DNA of 56,854 nt from JAFARZ01 sp035651595 (GTDB taxonomy: Bacteria > Actinomycetota > Actinomycetes > Streptosporangiales > Streptosporangiaceae), in contig DASRFJ010000295.1 of the NCBI GenBank assembly GCA_035651595.1, positions 1 to 56,854 of the forward strand, in the 5' to 3' direction. The notes below the pieces were generated by a model. That model did no database searches. It had not been told where the DNA came from and saw only the letters and a program-made list of their open reading frames with translations. The position numbers and the translations under genes were made by a program. Of this stretch, positions 32,573-40,060 are shown one piece after another (the first letter of the stretch is position 1; each line of letters opens with the position of its first letter).

Positions 32573-32604
32573 ACCGCCCTGCGGCGACGTCGCCGCAGGG
32601 CGGT
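32573..32604 (+). terminator. 32-bp perfect palindrome, likely terminator
   Basis: The arms ACCGCCCTGCGGCGAC and their complement meet without a loop; as RNA it would fold into a very stable hairpin 20 nt after the stop of the 59-residue gene. No T run follows. Confidence 0.6.
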
Positions 32605-32758
32605 GGCGGTTACAGCGCCGAGCGTCACGACGCCCGGCAACGTAGCGGCGGCCACCCTGGTGAGCCGGCGGTCGGCGTACGTGTCACGAAGCTGACGCAG
32701 CCCGGCGTAGATCTCGCCCTTGCGGTGCCTCGGGGATAAACACCCCGCACACGAGGTG

Positions 32759-32782
32759 GTTTGGCCAAGCGTGCCCGGGTAG
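32759..32782 (+). promoter_or_regulatory. SigB-type promoter-like box before the acidic 54-residue gene
   Basis: GTTT (32759-32762), 14-nt spacer, GGGTAG (32777-32782), 40 bp before the ATG. Confidence 0.6.
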
Positions 32783-32822
32783 CGGGGCAGTCATTCCGGC
32801 CGCTAAGGAAAGGAGCAGCCAG

Positions 32823-32987
32823 ATGAAGGACCCAGCCCCGCGGCGACGGCCAGACCTCATGGGCGGCCCGGACGAACCGGCCGACGTGATGGAAGGCGGC
32901 GAGGAGCGCGCGGACGAAAGGCCCGACGTCATGGAACCGGGCGAGTCAGAAGAGGAAGAAGACGTACTCGACCGCGGCGAACGCTAG
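32823..32987 (+). CDS. 54-residue acidic protein with repeated PD-M motif
   Basis: A short gene with a strong ribosome site (AAAGGAGCAGCC, then AG-ATG) and a SigB-like promoter box. The product has a basic start (MKDPAPRRRPDLMGG) and then a very acidic body with the motif repeated three times: RPDLMGG, ADVMEGG and RPDVMEPG, ending EEEEDVLDRGER. It is probably unstructured. No family is recognised. Charge pattern and promoter suggest a hydrophilin-like stress protein, which is inference. Confidence 0.65.
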   Translation: MKDPAPRRRPDLMGGPDEPADVMEGGEERADERPDVMEPGESEEEEDVLDRGER

Positions 32988-33070
32988 CCGAGGCGCGGAC
33001 AGACAAGGGCGAATTGCCCGCGGTGTCCGCTACGTTTGACAGCGGCGCTCGACACGGAAAGCCATCCGAA

Positions 33071-33160
33071 ATTATTGCGGACACTTACCCTCCCAGATCG
33101 GGGGGGTAAGTGTCCGCAATAATCTGGCCCACTCGCTGGTACGCCCGAAATAAGGGTATA
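33071..33160 (-). repeat. Palindromic intergenic repeat, copy 4
   Basis: Arms 33074-33094 and 33100-33120, loop AGATC, complementary apart from one T-G wobble. The accessory segment is on the right (AATCTGGCCC, ACGCCCGAAATAAGGG), the orientation of copy 3. It lies between the acidic 54-residue gene and a flavoprotein remnant. Confidence 0.85.
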
Positions 33161-33269
33161 TATCCTGATATGGGATACGGGCCCGCCGCGCGGGGCGGGC
33201 TGCGCGGGCGGGCTGCCCCTGGCGTCGGCGGAGCTGAATGACCGCATCCGTCACGGGTACCGCTGGCGC

Positions 33270-33578
33270 ATGGCAGAGTTCGACGCGATCGTCGTCGGCG
33301 CCGGCCCGAACGGGCTGACCGCGGCGGTCACCCTCGCCCAGGCCGGCCTGACCGTGCTTGTCGTCGAGGCCGCGGACACGGCCGGCGGCGGCGCGCGGAC
33401 CGAGGAGCTGACGCTGCCCGGGTTCCGGCACGACCCGTGCGCCGCGGCCCATCCCTTCGCCGCGGGTTCCCCCGTGCTGCGGAACCTGGCGCTGGACCGG
33501 TTCGGGCTGTCCTGGGTCCACCCGGACATCGCCCTGGCGCACCCGTTCCCCGACGGTTCGGCTGCGGTAGGTAGCGGC
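33270..33578 (+). pseudogene. Truncated phytoene-desaturase-type FAD oxidoreductase
   Basis: The first ~100 codons are a normal N-terminus (FDAIVVGAGPNGLTAAVTLA, the Rossmann FAD site, then AGGGARTEELTLPGFRHD and SWVHPDIALAHPFPDGSAA). Homology then ends abruptly. The same frame stays open to 34058, but that part is antisense to the ChaB gene and looks like no oxidoreductase. Normal family members have about 500 residues, so four fifths of the gene are gone. Confidence 0.8.
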
Positions 33579-33983
33579 TCAGTCCTGCTTGCGTGCGATC
33601 GCGTCGGCCAGTTCCGCCTTCGTCATGCGGGAGCGGCCGCGCACGCCGAGCCCGGCGGCGCGCCGCATCAGCTCCTCCTTGGAGCTGCCGTAGTAATCGA
33701 CTCCGCCGAACGACCGCCCGTGATCCTCCCGGGCTCGCGGATCGGCCGCGCGCGGATCGGACGGTCCCCGCCGCTTCTTCTCCTCCCAGTGGTCGCCGAC
33801 CTTCTGGAAGGTGTGCTTCAGCGCGGCATACCCCACCCGGTGCGCCCGTTCCTCGTCGCCGTATTGCTCAAGCGCGCTGTCGTGTGCCTTGGCGAAGGTC
33901 TCCTGCGCCTTCTTCGGCGACCGGCGCAGCGTGCCGGGCAGTTCACTGGCGAGCGGCTCCCCGCTCTTGTTCGTCTTGGGCAT
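33579..33983 (-). CDS. ChaB-domain protein with C-terminal Rho_N/SAP-like module
   Basis: A 134-residue protein. The ChaB domain covers about residues 12-70 (ELPGTLRRSPKKAQETFAKA, AHRVGYAALKHTFQKVGDHW). A charged linker leads to YYGSSKEELMRRAAGLGVRG and RSRMTKAELADAIARKQ (residues 98-133), similar to the small Lys-rich protein at 30079. ChaB proteins were named from cation transport but their role is unclear; the module suggests nucleic-acid binding. A promoter-like box ends about 10 bp before the ATG. Confidence 0.87.
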   Translation of the reverse strand: MPKTNKSGEPLASELPGTLRRSPKKAQETFAKAHDSALEQYGDEERAHRVGYAALKHTFQKVGDHWEEKKRRGPSDPRAADPRAREDHGRSFGGVDYYGSSKEELMRRAAGLGVRGRSRMTKAELADAIARKQD

Positions 33984-33992
33984 GGCCGTCCG

Positions 33993-34017
33993 CTACCGGA
34001 TGCCGGCCGTGATAAAC
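33993..34017 (-). promoter_or_regulatory. SigB-type promoter-like box before ChaB
   Basis: On the minus strand GTTT (AAAC at 34014-34017), 15-nt spacer, CGGTAG (CTACCG at 33993-33998), one base off the -10 pattern. Confidence 0.4.
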
Positions 34018-34033
34018 GGGCTCGCGGCAACTG

Positions 34034-34058
34034 GTTTGGCGGCACGCCCCGTGGATAG
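34034..34058 (+). promoter_or_regulatory. SigB-type promoter-like box before hemerythrin
   Basis: GTTT (34034-34037), 15-nt spacer, GGATAG (34053-34058), 30 bp before the ATG; divergent to the ChaB box. Confidence 0.55.
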
Positions 34059-34088
34059 CCGGTGTGTTCTGACCGAAAAGGAGGGCAG

Positions 34089-34664
34089 ATGGCTACGGTA
34101 TTCGAGGTCCTGGCGAAGGACCACGAGGAAGTCAGGCGGATGCTGGCTGAGCTGGAGACCGGCCCGACCGCGGCGCATAGCGCGAGCGAGGACGAGCTGC
34201 TTCTCCGCAAGCGGATGACCGAGCAGCTCGTCATCGAGGAATCGCGGCACGAGGCCGTCGAGGAAATGTACTTCTGGCCTCTGGTGCGGGAGAAGCTCGA
34301 GGATGGCGACTGGCTCGCCGACGAGGCGACCGTGCAGGAACAGGAGGCCAAGGAGATCCTGAACAGGCTGGACAAGCTCCAGGCCAGCGACGTTGACTTC
34401 GAGCAGATGCTCGCCCTGTTCACCTCGGCGGCCCGTGAGCACATCGACTTCGAGGAGAAGCAGGTGTGGCCCAGCCTGCGCACCGGTCTGACCGCCGCGG
34501 AGGCGGAGGACCTGGGAGAGCTGTTCGTCGAGGCGAAGCGGGCCGCGCCGACGCGACCGCACCCAGCCACGCCGGGCACGCCGGGGGTGCAGAAGACCGC
34601 GGGTCCGGCGGCCGGGCTCATCGACAAGCTCAGGGACGCGATAACCGGCCGAGGAGGCGAGTGA
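34089..34664 (+). CDS. Hemerythrin-domain protein
   Basis: A 191-residue cytoplasmic protein with a four-helix hemerythrin core: LAKDHEEVRRML (first His), EESRHEAVEEMYFWPLV (His/Glu), and AREHIDFEEKQVWPSL (His-x3-Glu), ligands for a di-iron centre that binds O2 or NO. A Pro/Thr linker and a C-terminal amphipathic helix (GLIDKLRDAITG) follow. AAGGAGG precedes the ATG at 34089 by 5 nt, so the upstream in-frame start is not needed. Confidence 0.9.
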   Translation: MATVFEVLAKDHEEVRRMLAELETGPTAAHSASEDELLLRKRMTEQLVIEESRHEAVEEMYFWPLVREKLEDGDWLADEATVQEQEAKEILNRLDKLQASDVDFEQMLALFTSAAREHIDFEEKQVWPSLRTGLTAAEAEDLGELFVEAKRAAPTRPHPATPGTPGVQKTAGPAAGLIDKLRDAITGRGGE

Positions 34665-34676
34665 GGGAACTGACCG

Positions 34677-35591
34677 ATGAAACTCGGGTACCTGCGTCCG
34701 CTGTATGAGGATTAGGGCGGCTATGTGTCGGTCTACCTGGACGTGTCCCGCGCCGCCGAGGACGCGACGCGCGCTGTCGAGCTGCGGTGGCGATCCGCCC
34801 GGGACCGGCTGGCCGAAGAAGGCGCCGATGCGCCGACCCTGGATGCCGTCGGGGAAGCCGTGACCGACCCGGCGAACGCCGCGCCAGGGATCGCGGTCTT
34901 GGCCCGGCACGGCAGAATCGCCATGCTGGCCCGGCTGCGCACCGCGCCACGCCGCGAGATCGCCAGGTTCGCCGCGCCGCCGCACGTCATGCCGCTGCTC
35001 GCCCAGCGCCCGCCGCGGGTCCCGCACCTGCGGGTCACCGCGACCGGGCCGGCGGCGAGGTCCTCGCGGTCACCGCCACCGGCCGGGTCACGGACGAGTG
35101 GCGGGCGCACGGCGGCTGGCCCCTGCACAAGTCGTCCGAAGGCCAGACCAGCAACCAGCACGGTCCGGAGGCCGAATGGGACGCCGCCCGCGAGCTGGCC
35201 AATCATGTCGCGGCCCGCGCAGGACATTACCACCAGTTATTCGGAACGTACGGTGGTGTCCCGGCTCGAGACATGGCACTCGCGCATGGCCGACGGCGCC
35301 GCGGTGGCCGGCCTGGCGCAGACCGTCGACGCGCTCACCGACGGTCGCGCCGCCGAAGTACTGCTCCGGGACGATCCCGGCTCGACCGCTACGGTCTGGA
35401 CCGGTCCCGGCGGCGCCGAGCTGGCGCTGTCCAGCGACGCGATGACCGAGCGGGGAGTCGCCGAACCGGTGCGAGACCGCGCCGACGCGGCGATCGCGCG
35501 GGCGATCGCCTGCACCGACGCCGAGCTGTTCTTCCTGCCCGAGAGCGCCGAGCCGCCGCCCGACGGCATCGCGGCGACGCTACGCTTCTGA
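34677..35591 (+). pseudogene. Vms1/eRF1-like (Rv2629-type, baeRF) protein, broken
   Basis: The natural start is probably the ATG at 34677 (MKLGYLRPLYED), but codon 13 is TAG (34713-34715), after which the frame continues GGYVSVYLDVSRAAEDATRA. Near 35040 the homology shifts to another frame (AGGEVLAVTATGRVTDEW, HGGWPLHKSSEGQ), and near 35250 returns to the first (SRLETWHSRMADGAAV ... DAELFFLPESAEPPPDG). A central block is missing. The open stretch from the GTG at 34725 would encode a 288-residue mosaic, but the lesions make it a pseudogene. Confidence 0.8.
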
Positions 35592-35817
35592 CCCCGCGCG
35601 CCCGCGCACCCCGATCTGACACACAACTGTAGCGATACGGTTGTCTTTTTACCCGTTCGGAGGGCTACGCGACCCGATTTGTACCGGTATGCGGTCGACG
35701 TTCGGGTAAGAAGACACGTGTAGCGTAAATGGAGTTGCCCGTATGACTGGAGTGGGACGCGTGGGGTGCGGGCGCGTGCCCGCAATAATCCGGCTGGTGA
35801 CGGGTAGGGAGGCGGGC

Positions 35818-36177
35818 ATGGCCACCGACAAGCAGAAGCAAGCGGCCCGGCGTAACCTCGAGCGGGCCCGGCAGGCGCAGAGCGCCAGGGCACATGGCAA
35901 GGACGTCCCCCGCCGTGGCCAGGGCATGAGCACAGCGGAGAAGGACAGGCTGGACGATCAGGAGTTCGCCTTTCCCGACGAGCGCAAGGAGCCGCTGACC
36001 GACGCCAGCCACGTGCGCAACGCGATCGCGCGTTTCGACCAGGTCGAGGGCGTCAGTGACGCGGAACGGGACAAGGCGTGGCGACGGATTCAGGCCGCGG
36101 CGAAACGCTTCGATGTCGAGGTGTCCGAGTCCGACTGGCGTGACCTGGCCAAGGGCGGCAAGGACCGCAAGCGCTAG
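35818..36177 (+). CDS. DUF6582-like small stress protein
   Basis: A 119-residue hydrophilic protein. Residues 1-35 are Lys/Arg/Gln-rich (KQKQAARRNLERARQAQSAR), like the N-terminus of the protein at 30079. Residues 45-119 (DRLDDQEFAFPDERKEPLTD, ASHVRNAIARFDQVEGVSDA, WRRIQAAAKRFDVEVSES) match small proteins known from bacteria and phages as DUF6582. The exact role is unknown. AGGGAGG lies 6-12 nt before the ATG at 35818, which sets the start. It is convergent with DUF1206, overlapping by 4 nt. Confidence 0.75.
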   Translation: MATDKQKQAARRNLERARQAQSARAHGKDVPRRGQGMSTAEKDRLDDQEFAFPDERKEPLTDASHVRNAIARFDQVEGVSDAERDKAWRRIQAAAKRFDVEVSESDWRDLAKGGKDRKR

Positions 36178-37007
36178 CCGGGCTCCACCATCCGCCACCG
36201 CGCCTCGCACCAGGAGTAGAACCCGAAGGTCGCCAGCCCGAGCGCGATGGCGAACAGCAGCCACGGGCCAAGCGGCGTGGCCGCGGTCTGCCGCAGCGAG
36301 CCGTCGAGGCCTTGCGCCTTCTGCGGGTCGAAACTGACCGCGGCGTTGATCAAGAACGCGCCGGCAACGCAGAACACCACTCCGCGCGTCACGTAGCCGA
36401 CGGCGCCGAGCCACTCGACCGCCCTGCGCACACCGGCGCTCATCCGCGCTTTGTGCAGGTGATCGGCGAACTTCCAGCGCAGCCCGTAGCCGGCGATACC
36501 AACCCCCGCGGCGGCGAGCGCCACGCCGCAGAGCACGACAAGCACCTGGCCGCCGCTGTGCGCGAGAAGCCGGGCGGTAAAGCTCTTCGACTCCGTGTCG
36601 CTGGAGTTGTCCCGGCCGGCGCCGAGGATGAAATTGACGACGACGCCGCAGACGCAGGCGTAGAGCACGCCCAGCGCCAGCGAAGCCAGCCGCTTGGGAA
36701 CGGTCCGGCCGCCGGGTCCGGCCTGTCCGTACGCGGTCTCGGCGAACCGCCACAGCGCCAGGCCGGCGAAGCCCGCCGCCAGCGCCCACAGCACGAGGAT
36801 GCCGCCCGGGTGCCTGGCGACGGCTCGCAGCGCGCCGGTGGTGTCCGCCTGCGTGCGGCGGGAACCGACGGCGATCTGTGCCGCTAGCGCGGCGACGAGC
36901 AGGTAGTTCACTCCCCGGGCCACCAGGCCCGCCCGGGCCAGTCCGCGCAGCCACCGGCTGGTCGCGACGTCCCGGCCAGCGTGCAGGTAGGGGGCCACGT
37001 AGCGCAT
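36174..37007 (-). CDS. DUF1206 membrane protein
   Basis: A 277-residue protein with about six hydrophobic helices arranged as three repeats, each starting with an (A/G)x(V/L)xRG(V/L)xY-type turn: LARAGLVARGVNYLL, then a weaker central one, then LGAVGYVTRGVVFCVAGAFL. This three-fold pattern defines DUF1206. Function unknown. The 3' end overlaps the DUF6582-like gene by 4 nt, and the gene is divergent from the gas vesicle operon. Confidence 0.85.
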   Translation of the reverse strand: MRYVAPYLHAGRDVATSRWLRGLARAGLVARGVNYLLVAALAAQIAVGSRRTQADTTGALRAVARHPGGILVLWALAAGFAGLALWRFAETAYGQAGPGGRTVPKRLASLALGVLYACVCGVVVNFILGAGRDNSSDTESKSFTARLLAHSGGQVLVVLCGVALAAAGVGIAGYGLRWKFADHLHKARMSAGVRRAVEWLGAVGYVTRGVVFCVAGAFLINAAVSFDPQKAQGLDGSLRQTAATPLGPWLLFAIALGLATFGFYSWCEARWRMVEPG

Positions 37008-37069
37008 CAGCTTCAGCTGCCCAGCGACGCCGCCGTCATTCCGGTCGTGCCAACGAAACGCGCCGCGTT

Positions 37070-37094
37070 GTTTCGCTGAGCTGCGCGGGGGTAG
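37070..37094 (+). promoter_or_regulatory. SigB-type promoter-like box before the gas vesicle operon
   Basis: GTTT (37070-37073), 15-nt spacer, GGGTAG (37089-37094), 47 bp before the first gene of the operon. Confidence 0.6.
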
Positions 37095-37141
37095 GCGCAG
37101 ACCTTCGAATCACATCCCACGACCCGCAGGAAGGGGTTGTC

Positions 37142-37762
37142 ATGAAAGGCGGCGCACAGACCGCAGTGGCGATCGGTGTCGGCTACATCCTCGGTCGCCG
37201 GCGCAAGATGCGCCTAGCTACGATGCTTGCTCTCGGGGCAGCGACCGGAGGCGCGGCCCGGCTCGGGCCAGTCGCGATGAAGCAAGGAGCCAAGCTCCTT
37301 GGCAAAACCGATATCGCCGGTTCGCTAGGTCCCCAGGTAACCGAGATCGTCGATACCGTTCGCGGTGAACTGCTCGACGCGGCCAAGGGTGCCGCTGCGG
37401 CCGCGGTGACCAGCCGGATCGACTCGCTGAGCGACAGCCTGCACGACCGGGCCGAGACGCTGCGGGATCCCGAAGCAGCCGTGGGCAAGGCGCGCGATAC
37501 CGCCGAGGAAACGGTCGGCCGAGCCGGCCGGAGCGTAGGCGGCCTGCGTCGTCGTGGCCGGGCATCCGACGACGAGGACGAACCGGACCAGGAAGATTAC
37601 GAAGAGCCTGCCGACGAGTACGAAGACGAAGACGAAGAAGATCTCGACGAGGCGCCGGCCGATGAAGCCGACGAACCACTAGAAGACGACACCGAAGAAG
37701 ATCGACCCGCACCGCGGCGGCGCAGGACCACTCGTTCGCCAGTCGCCAGGGCCAGGAGGTGA
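37142..37762 (+). CDS. Gas vesicle-associated protein, GvpY-like
   Basis: A 206-residue protein, first in the gas vesicle operon. N-terminal glycine-rich hydrophobic helix (AVAIGVGYILGRRRKMRLA), a helical middle part (residues 60-130) and a long acidic tail (DDEDEPDQEDYEEPADEYED and more) ending with basic residues. The N-terminal pattern resembles GvpY of Streptomyces gas vesicle clusters, though the name rests on position and style rather than a firm domain. AGGAAGGGG precedes the ATG at 37142. Confidence 0.65.
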   Translation: MKGGAQTAVAIGVGYILGRRRKMRLATMLALGAATGGAARLGPVAMKQGAKLLGKTDIAGSLGPQVTEIVDTVRGELLDAAKGAAAAAVTSRIDSLSDSLHDRAETLRDPEAAVGKARDTAEETVGRAGRSVGGLRRRGRASDDEDEPDQEDYEEPADEYEDEDEEDLDEAPADEADEPLEDDTEEDRPAPRRRRTTRSPVARARR

Positions 37763-37767
37763 CCGGC

Positions 37768-38895
37768 GTGGCGCGCGAAAACGAAGACGGCCGCAACCAG
37801 CCGATGGACCGGCTCAAGGGCGAAGTCGGCGGGCTCGTCGGGGCGCTCAGTAACCGGGCCGTGACATCACTGCTCGGCAAAGTCGAGGGAACGACCGGCC
37901 GCCTGACCGATTACGTCGAAGGCGGCGCCGGCCCAGGCCTGATGGCCGCCGTCACCGGGGCGAAGGGCCTGGCCGAGGGCAAGTCTCCGGGCCGGTCCAT
38001 GCTCAGCGCCGGGATGGCGGGGGCCAAGGAGAAGATCTCCGGCATGTTCCGCAAGGGCGGTAAGGGCGGCGGAGGCAGGAAGCTCAAGCTGACCAACATC
38101 GTCGAATCGATCGACGTCGGGGTGCCTGTCACCCTCGCCTACAACCAGTGGACGCAGTACAACGACTTTCCCAAGTTCATGAAGAAGGTCGAGAGCGCCG
38201 ACAAGGACAAGAGCGACGAAGAGCAGAAGGTGAACTGGAAGGCGCAGGTCTTCTGGTCGCACCGGACCTGGGAAGCCAAGGTCGTCGAGCAGGTACCCGA
38301 CGAACGGATCGTCTGGCGGTCCAAGGGCGAGAAGGGCCACGTCGACGGCGCGGTGACCTTCCATGAGCTCGGCCCGAACCTGACCCGCATCCTGCTTGTC
38401 CTGGAGTACCACCCGCAGGGTCTGTTCGAGCGCACCGGGAACCTCTGGCGCGCGCAGGGCAGGCGAGCCCGTCTGGAGTTGAAGCACTTCCAGCGGCACA
38501 TCATGACGCAGAGCGTGCTGCACCCCGACGACATCGAGGGCTGGCGCGGCACCGTCCACGACGGTGAGGTGGCCGAGAGTCACGAGGACGCCGTCGAGCG
38601 GGAGCAGCAGGACGGCGCCGGCCGGGACGAGTCCCGGCAGGCCGATGACGACCAGGGTGAGGACGAGACCCGCGCTCGCGCGGAGAGCGACGAGGAACCC
38701 GGCGAGGAAGACAACGAGGAGGCGGGCTCGGAGAGCGACGGGCGCCGCGGCAGGCGACCCGCGGGGCAAGCCAGGCCAACGCGACGCGCAAGCCAGGGCA
38801 GCACCAGCCGGTCCGGCTCGAGCCGGAGCAAGACAGGCCAAGGGACCGGGCGCAGGCGCGCGAGTGCCACGTCGCAGCGAGGAGGTAACACATGA
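37768..38895 (+). CDS. Gas vesicle-associated SRPBCC protein, GvpZ-like
   Basis: A 375-residue protein. Residues ~115-255 are an SRPBCC/polyketide-cyclase-like fold (VESIDVGVPVTLAYNQWTQY, FPKFMKKVESADKD, ERIVWRSKGEKGHVDGAVTF). The C-terminal 120 residues are disordered and charged, ending SGSSRSKTGQGTGRRRASAT. Streptomyces gas vesicle clusters have the same type of gene (gvpZ) after gvpY. The GTG at 37768 has AGGAGG 8 nt upstream and is preferred to the GTG at 37759 inside that site. Confidence 0.75.
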   Translation: MARENEDGRNQPMDRLKGEVGGLVGALSNRAVTSLLGKVEGTTGRLTDYVEGGAGPGLMAAVTGAKGLAEGKSPGRSMLSAGMAGAKEKISGMFRKGGKGGGGRKLKLTNIVESIDVGVPVTLAYNQWTQYNDFPKFMKKVESADKDKSDEEQKVNWKAQVFWSHRTWEAKVVEQVPDERIVWRSKGEKGHVDGAVTFHELGPNLTRILLVLEYHPQGLFERTGNLWRAQGRRARLELKHFQRHIMTQSVLHPDDIEGWRGTVHDGEVAESHEDAVEREQQDGAGRDESRQADDDQGEDETRARAESDEEPGEEDNEEAGSESDGRRGRRPAGQARPTRRASQGSTSRSGSSRSKTGQGTGRRRASATSQRGGNT

Positions 38896-39272
38896 CTGTC
38901 ATGCAAGGCGGCGGCTCGAGCCCGTCGCCAACCGGTCTAGCGGACGTTATCGAGACGATCCTCGACAAGGGAATGGTGATCGACGCCTACGTCCGTGTGT
39001 CGCTGGTGGGCATCGAGGTGCTCACGATCGACGCGCGTGTCGTCATCGCGAGCGTCGACACGTACCTGCGGTTCGCGGAGGCCGTCAACCGCCTGGACAT
39101 CAGCCAGGAGAAGGAAGGCCTGCCGGGTCTCGTCGGCGACATGCAGGAAGGCGGCGCCAAGCACAAGACCAAGGGCGTGCTCGACGCCGCGACCGACAGG
39201 CTGCGGGAATTCGCGGGCGACAACGAGCAGGAGCGCCAGGGCTCACGTCGCGGCCGGCAGAAGGAGGACTGA
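38892..39272 (+). CDS. gvpA: Gas vesicle structural protein GvpA
   Basis: A 126-residue shell protein. Residues 10-70 are the GvpA core (GLADVIETILDKGMVIDAYV, RVSLVGIEVLTIDARVVIAS, VDTYLRFAEAVNRLD): helix, beta-hairpin, helix that assembles the gas-filled wall. The C-terminal 50 residues are charged and longer than in cyanobacterial GvpA, as is usual in actinomycetes. It overlaps the preceding gene by 4 nt (ATGA). Confidence 0.93.
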   Translation: MTVMQGGGSSPSPTGLADVIETILDKGMVIDAYVRVSLVGIEVLTIDARVVIASVDTYLRFAEAVNRLDISQEKEGLPGLVGDMQEGGAKHKTKGVLDAATDRLREFAGDNEQERQGSRRGRQKED

Positions 39273-39273
39273 G

Positions 39274-40059
39274 ATGGCAACGTCGACGCGAGAAGACTCC
39301 AGGGCCGAAGAAGGCCAGGGTACCGGCGTCTACGTGTACGGGATCGTGCCCGGAGACGTGGAGCTGAACCCCGGTGTCCATGGTGTCGGTGATCCGCCAG
39401 GCGAGATCAGGCTGGTGCGCTCCGGCGACCTGGCCGCCCTGGTCAGCGACGTCGACACAGCAAAGCCGCTGGGAACGCCGGAAGACCTCCGGGCGCACCA
39501 GGAAATTCTCGACGCGACCGTGGCTGACGCACCCGTCTTGCCGTCCCGCTTCGGAGCGGTCCTGACCAGCGAGGAGGCGGTCGCCGAGGAGCTGCTCGAG
39601 GCCAACCACGACCAGTTCACCGCGGCTCTTGAGCAGCTCGAAGGGCTCGCCGAGTACATCGTGCGGGGCCGCTATGACGAGCAGGCCATTCTCGAGGAGG
39701 TCTTGTCCGAGAATTCCCAAGCGGCGCGACTGCGGGAGCGGATCCGGGGAGCCGACCCCGACGCCACCCGCGAGCTGAGAATTCAGCTGGGCGAGATCGT
39801 CAACGACGCGATCCAGCAGAAGCGCCAGGCGGATACGCAACGGCTGATGTCCGCGATGAAGGACTACTGCGCGGACAGCGTCGCACGGGAAGCGACCAGC
39901 GAGCTGGACGCGGCTTACGTCGCGTTCCTCGTCGAGGCGGACAAGGCCGACGACCTGAAGCGAGCAGTCGATGATCTCGGCGACAGCTGGGACGGGCGAG
40001 TCGAGCTGACCGTCCGCGGCCCGATAGCACCGTACGATTTCGTGGGCAACGGAGGCTGA
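39274..40059 (+). CDS. gvpF: Gas vesicle protein GvpF/GvpL family, first copy
   Basis: A 261-residue assembly protein. N-terminal GVYVYGIVPGDVEL, then VRSGDLAALVSDVD, LRAHQEILDATVADAPVLPS and RFGAVLTSEE are the GvpF/L signature. The C-terminal ferredoxin-like part ends with LTVRGPIAPYDFVG. GvpF contacts GvpA during nucleation. AAGGAGG lies just before the ATG at 39274. Confidence 0.93.
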   Translation: MATSTREDSRAEEGQGTGVYVYGIVPGDVELNPGVHGVGDPPGEIRLVRSGDLAALVSDVDTAKPLGTPEDLRAHQEILDATVADAPVLPSRFGAVLTSEEAVAEELLEANHDQFTAALEQLEGLAEYIVRGRYDEQAILEEVLSENSQAARLRERIRGADPDATRELRIQLGEIVNDAIQQKRQADTQRLMSAMKDYCADSVAREATSELDAAYVAFLVEADKADDLKRAVDDLGDSWDGRVELTVRGPIAPYDFVGNGG

Positions 40060-40060
40060 A

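Noticed and set aside
32556..32780. Minus-strand frame with sequence GEIYAGLRQLRDTYADRRLT
   Set aside because: It looks somewhat protein-like but has no ATG, GTG or TTG start after the upstream stop; it may be a remnant, so it was not called.
35770..35800. Possible half copy of the hairpin repeat (GTGCCCGCAATAATCCGG)
   Set aside because: Only about 12 bases match one arm end and no second arm is present; it may be chance or a degenerate remnant.
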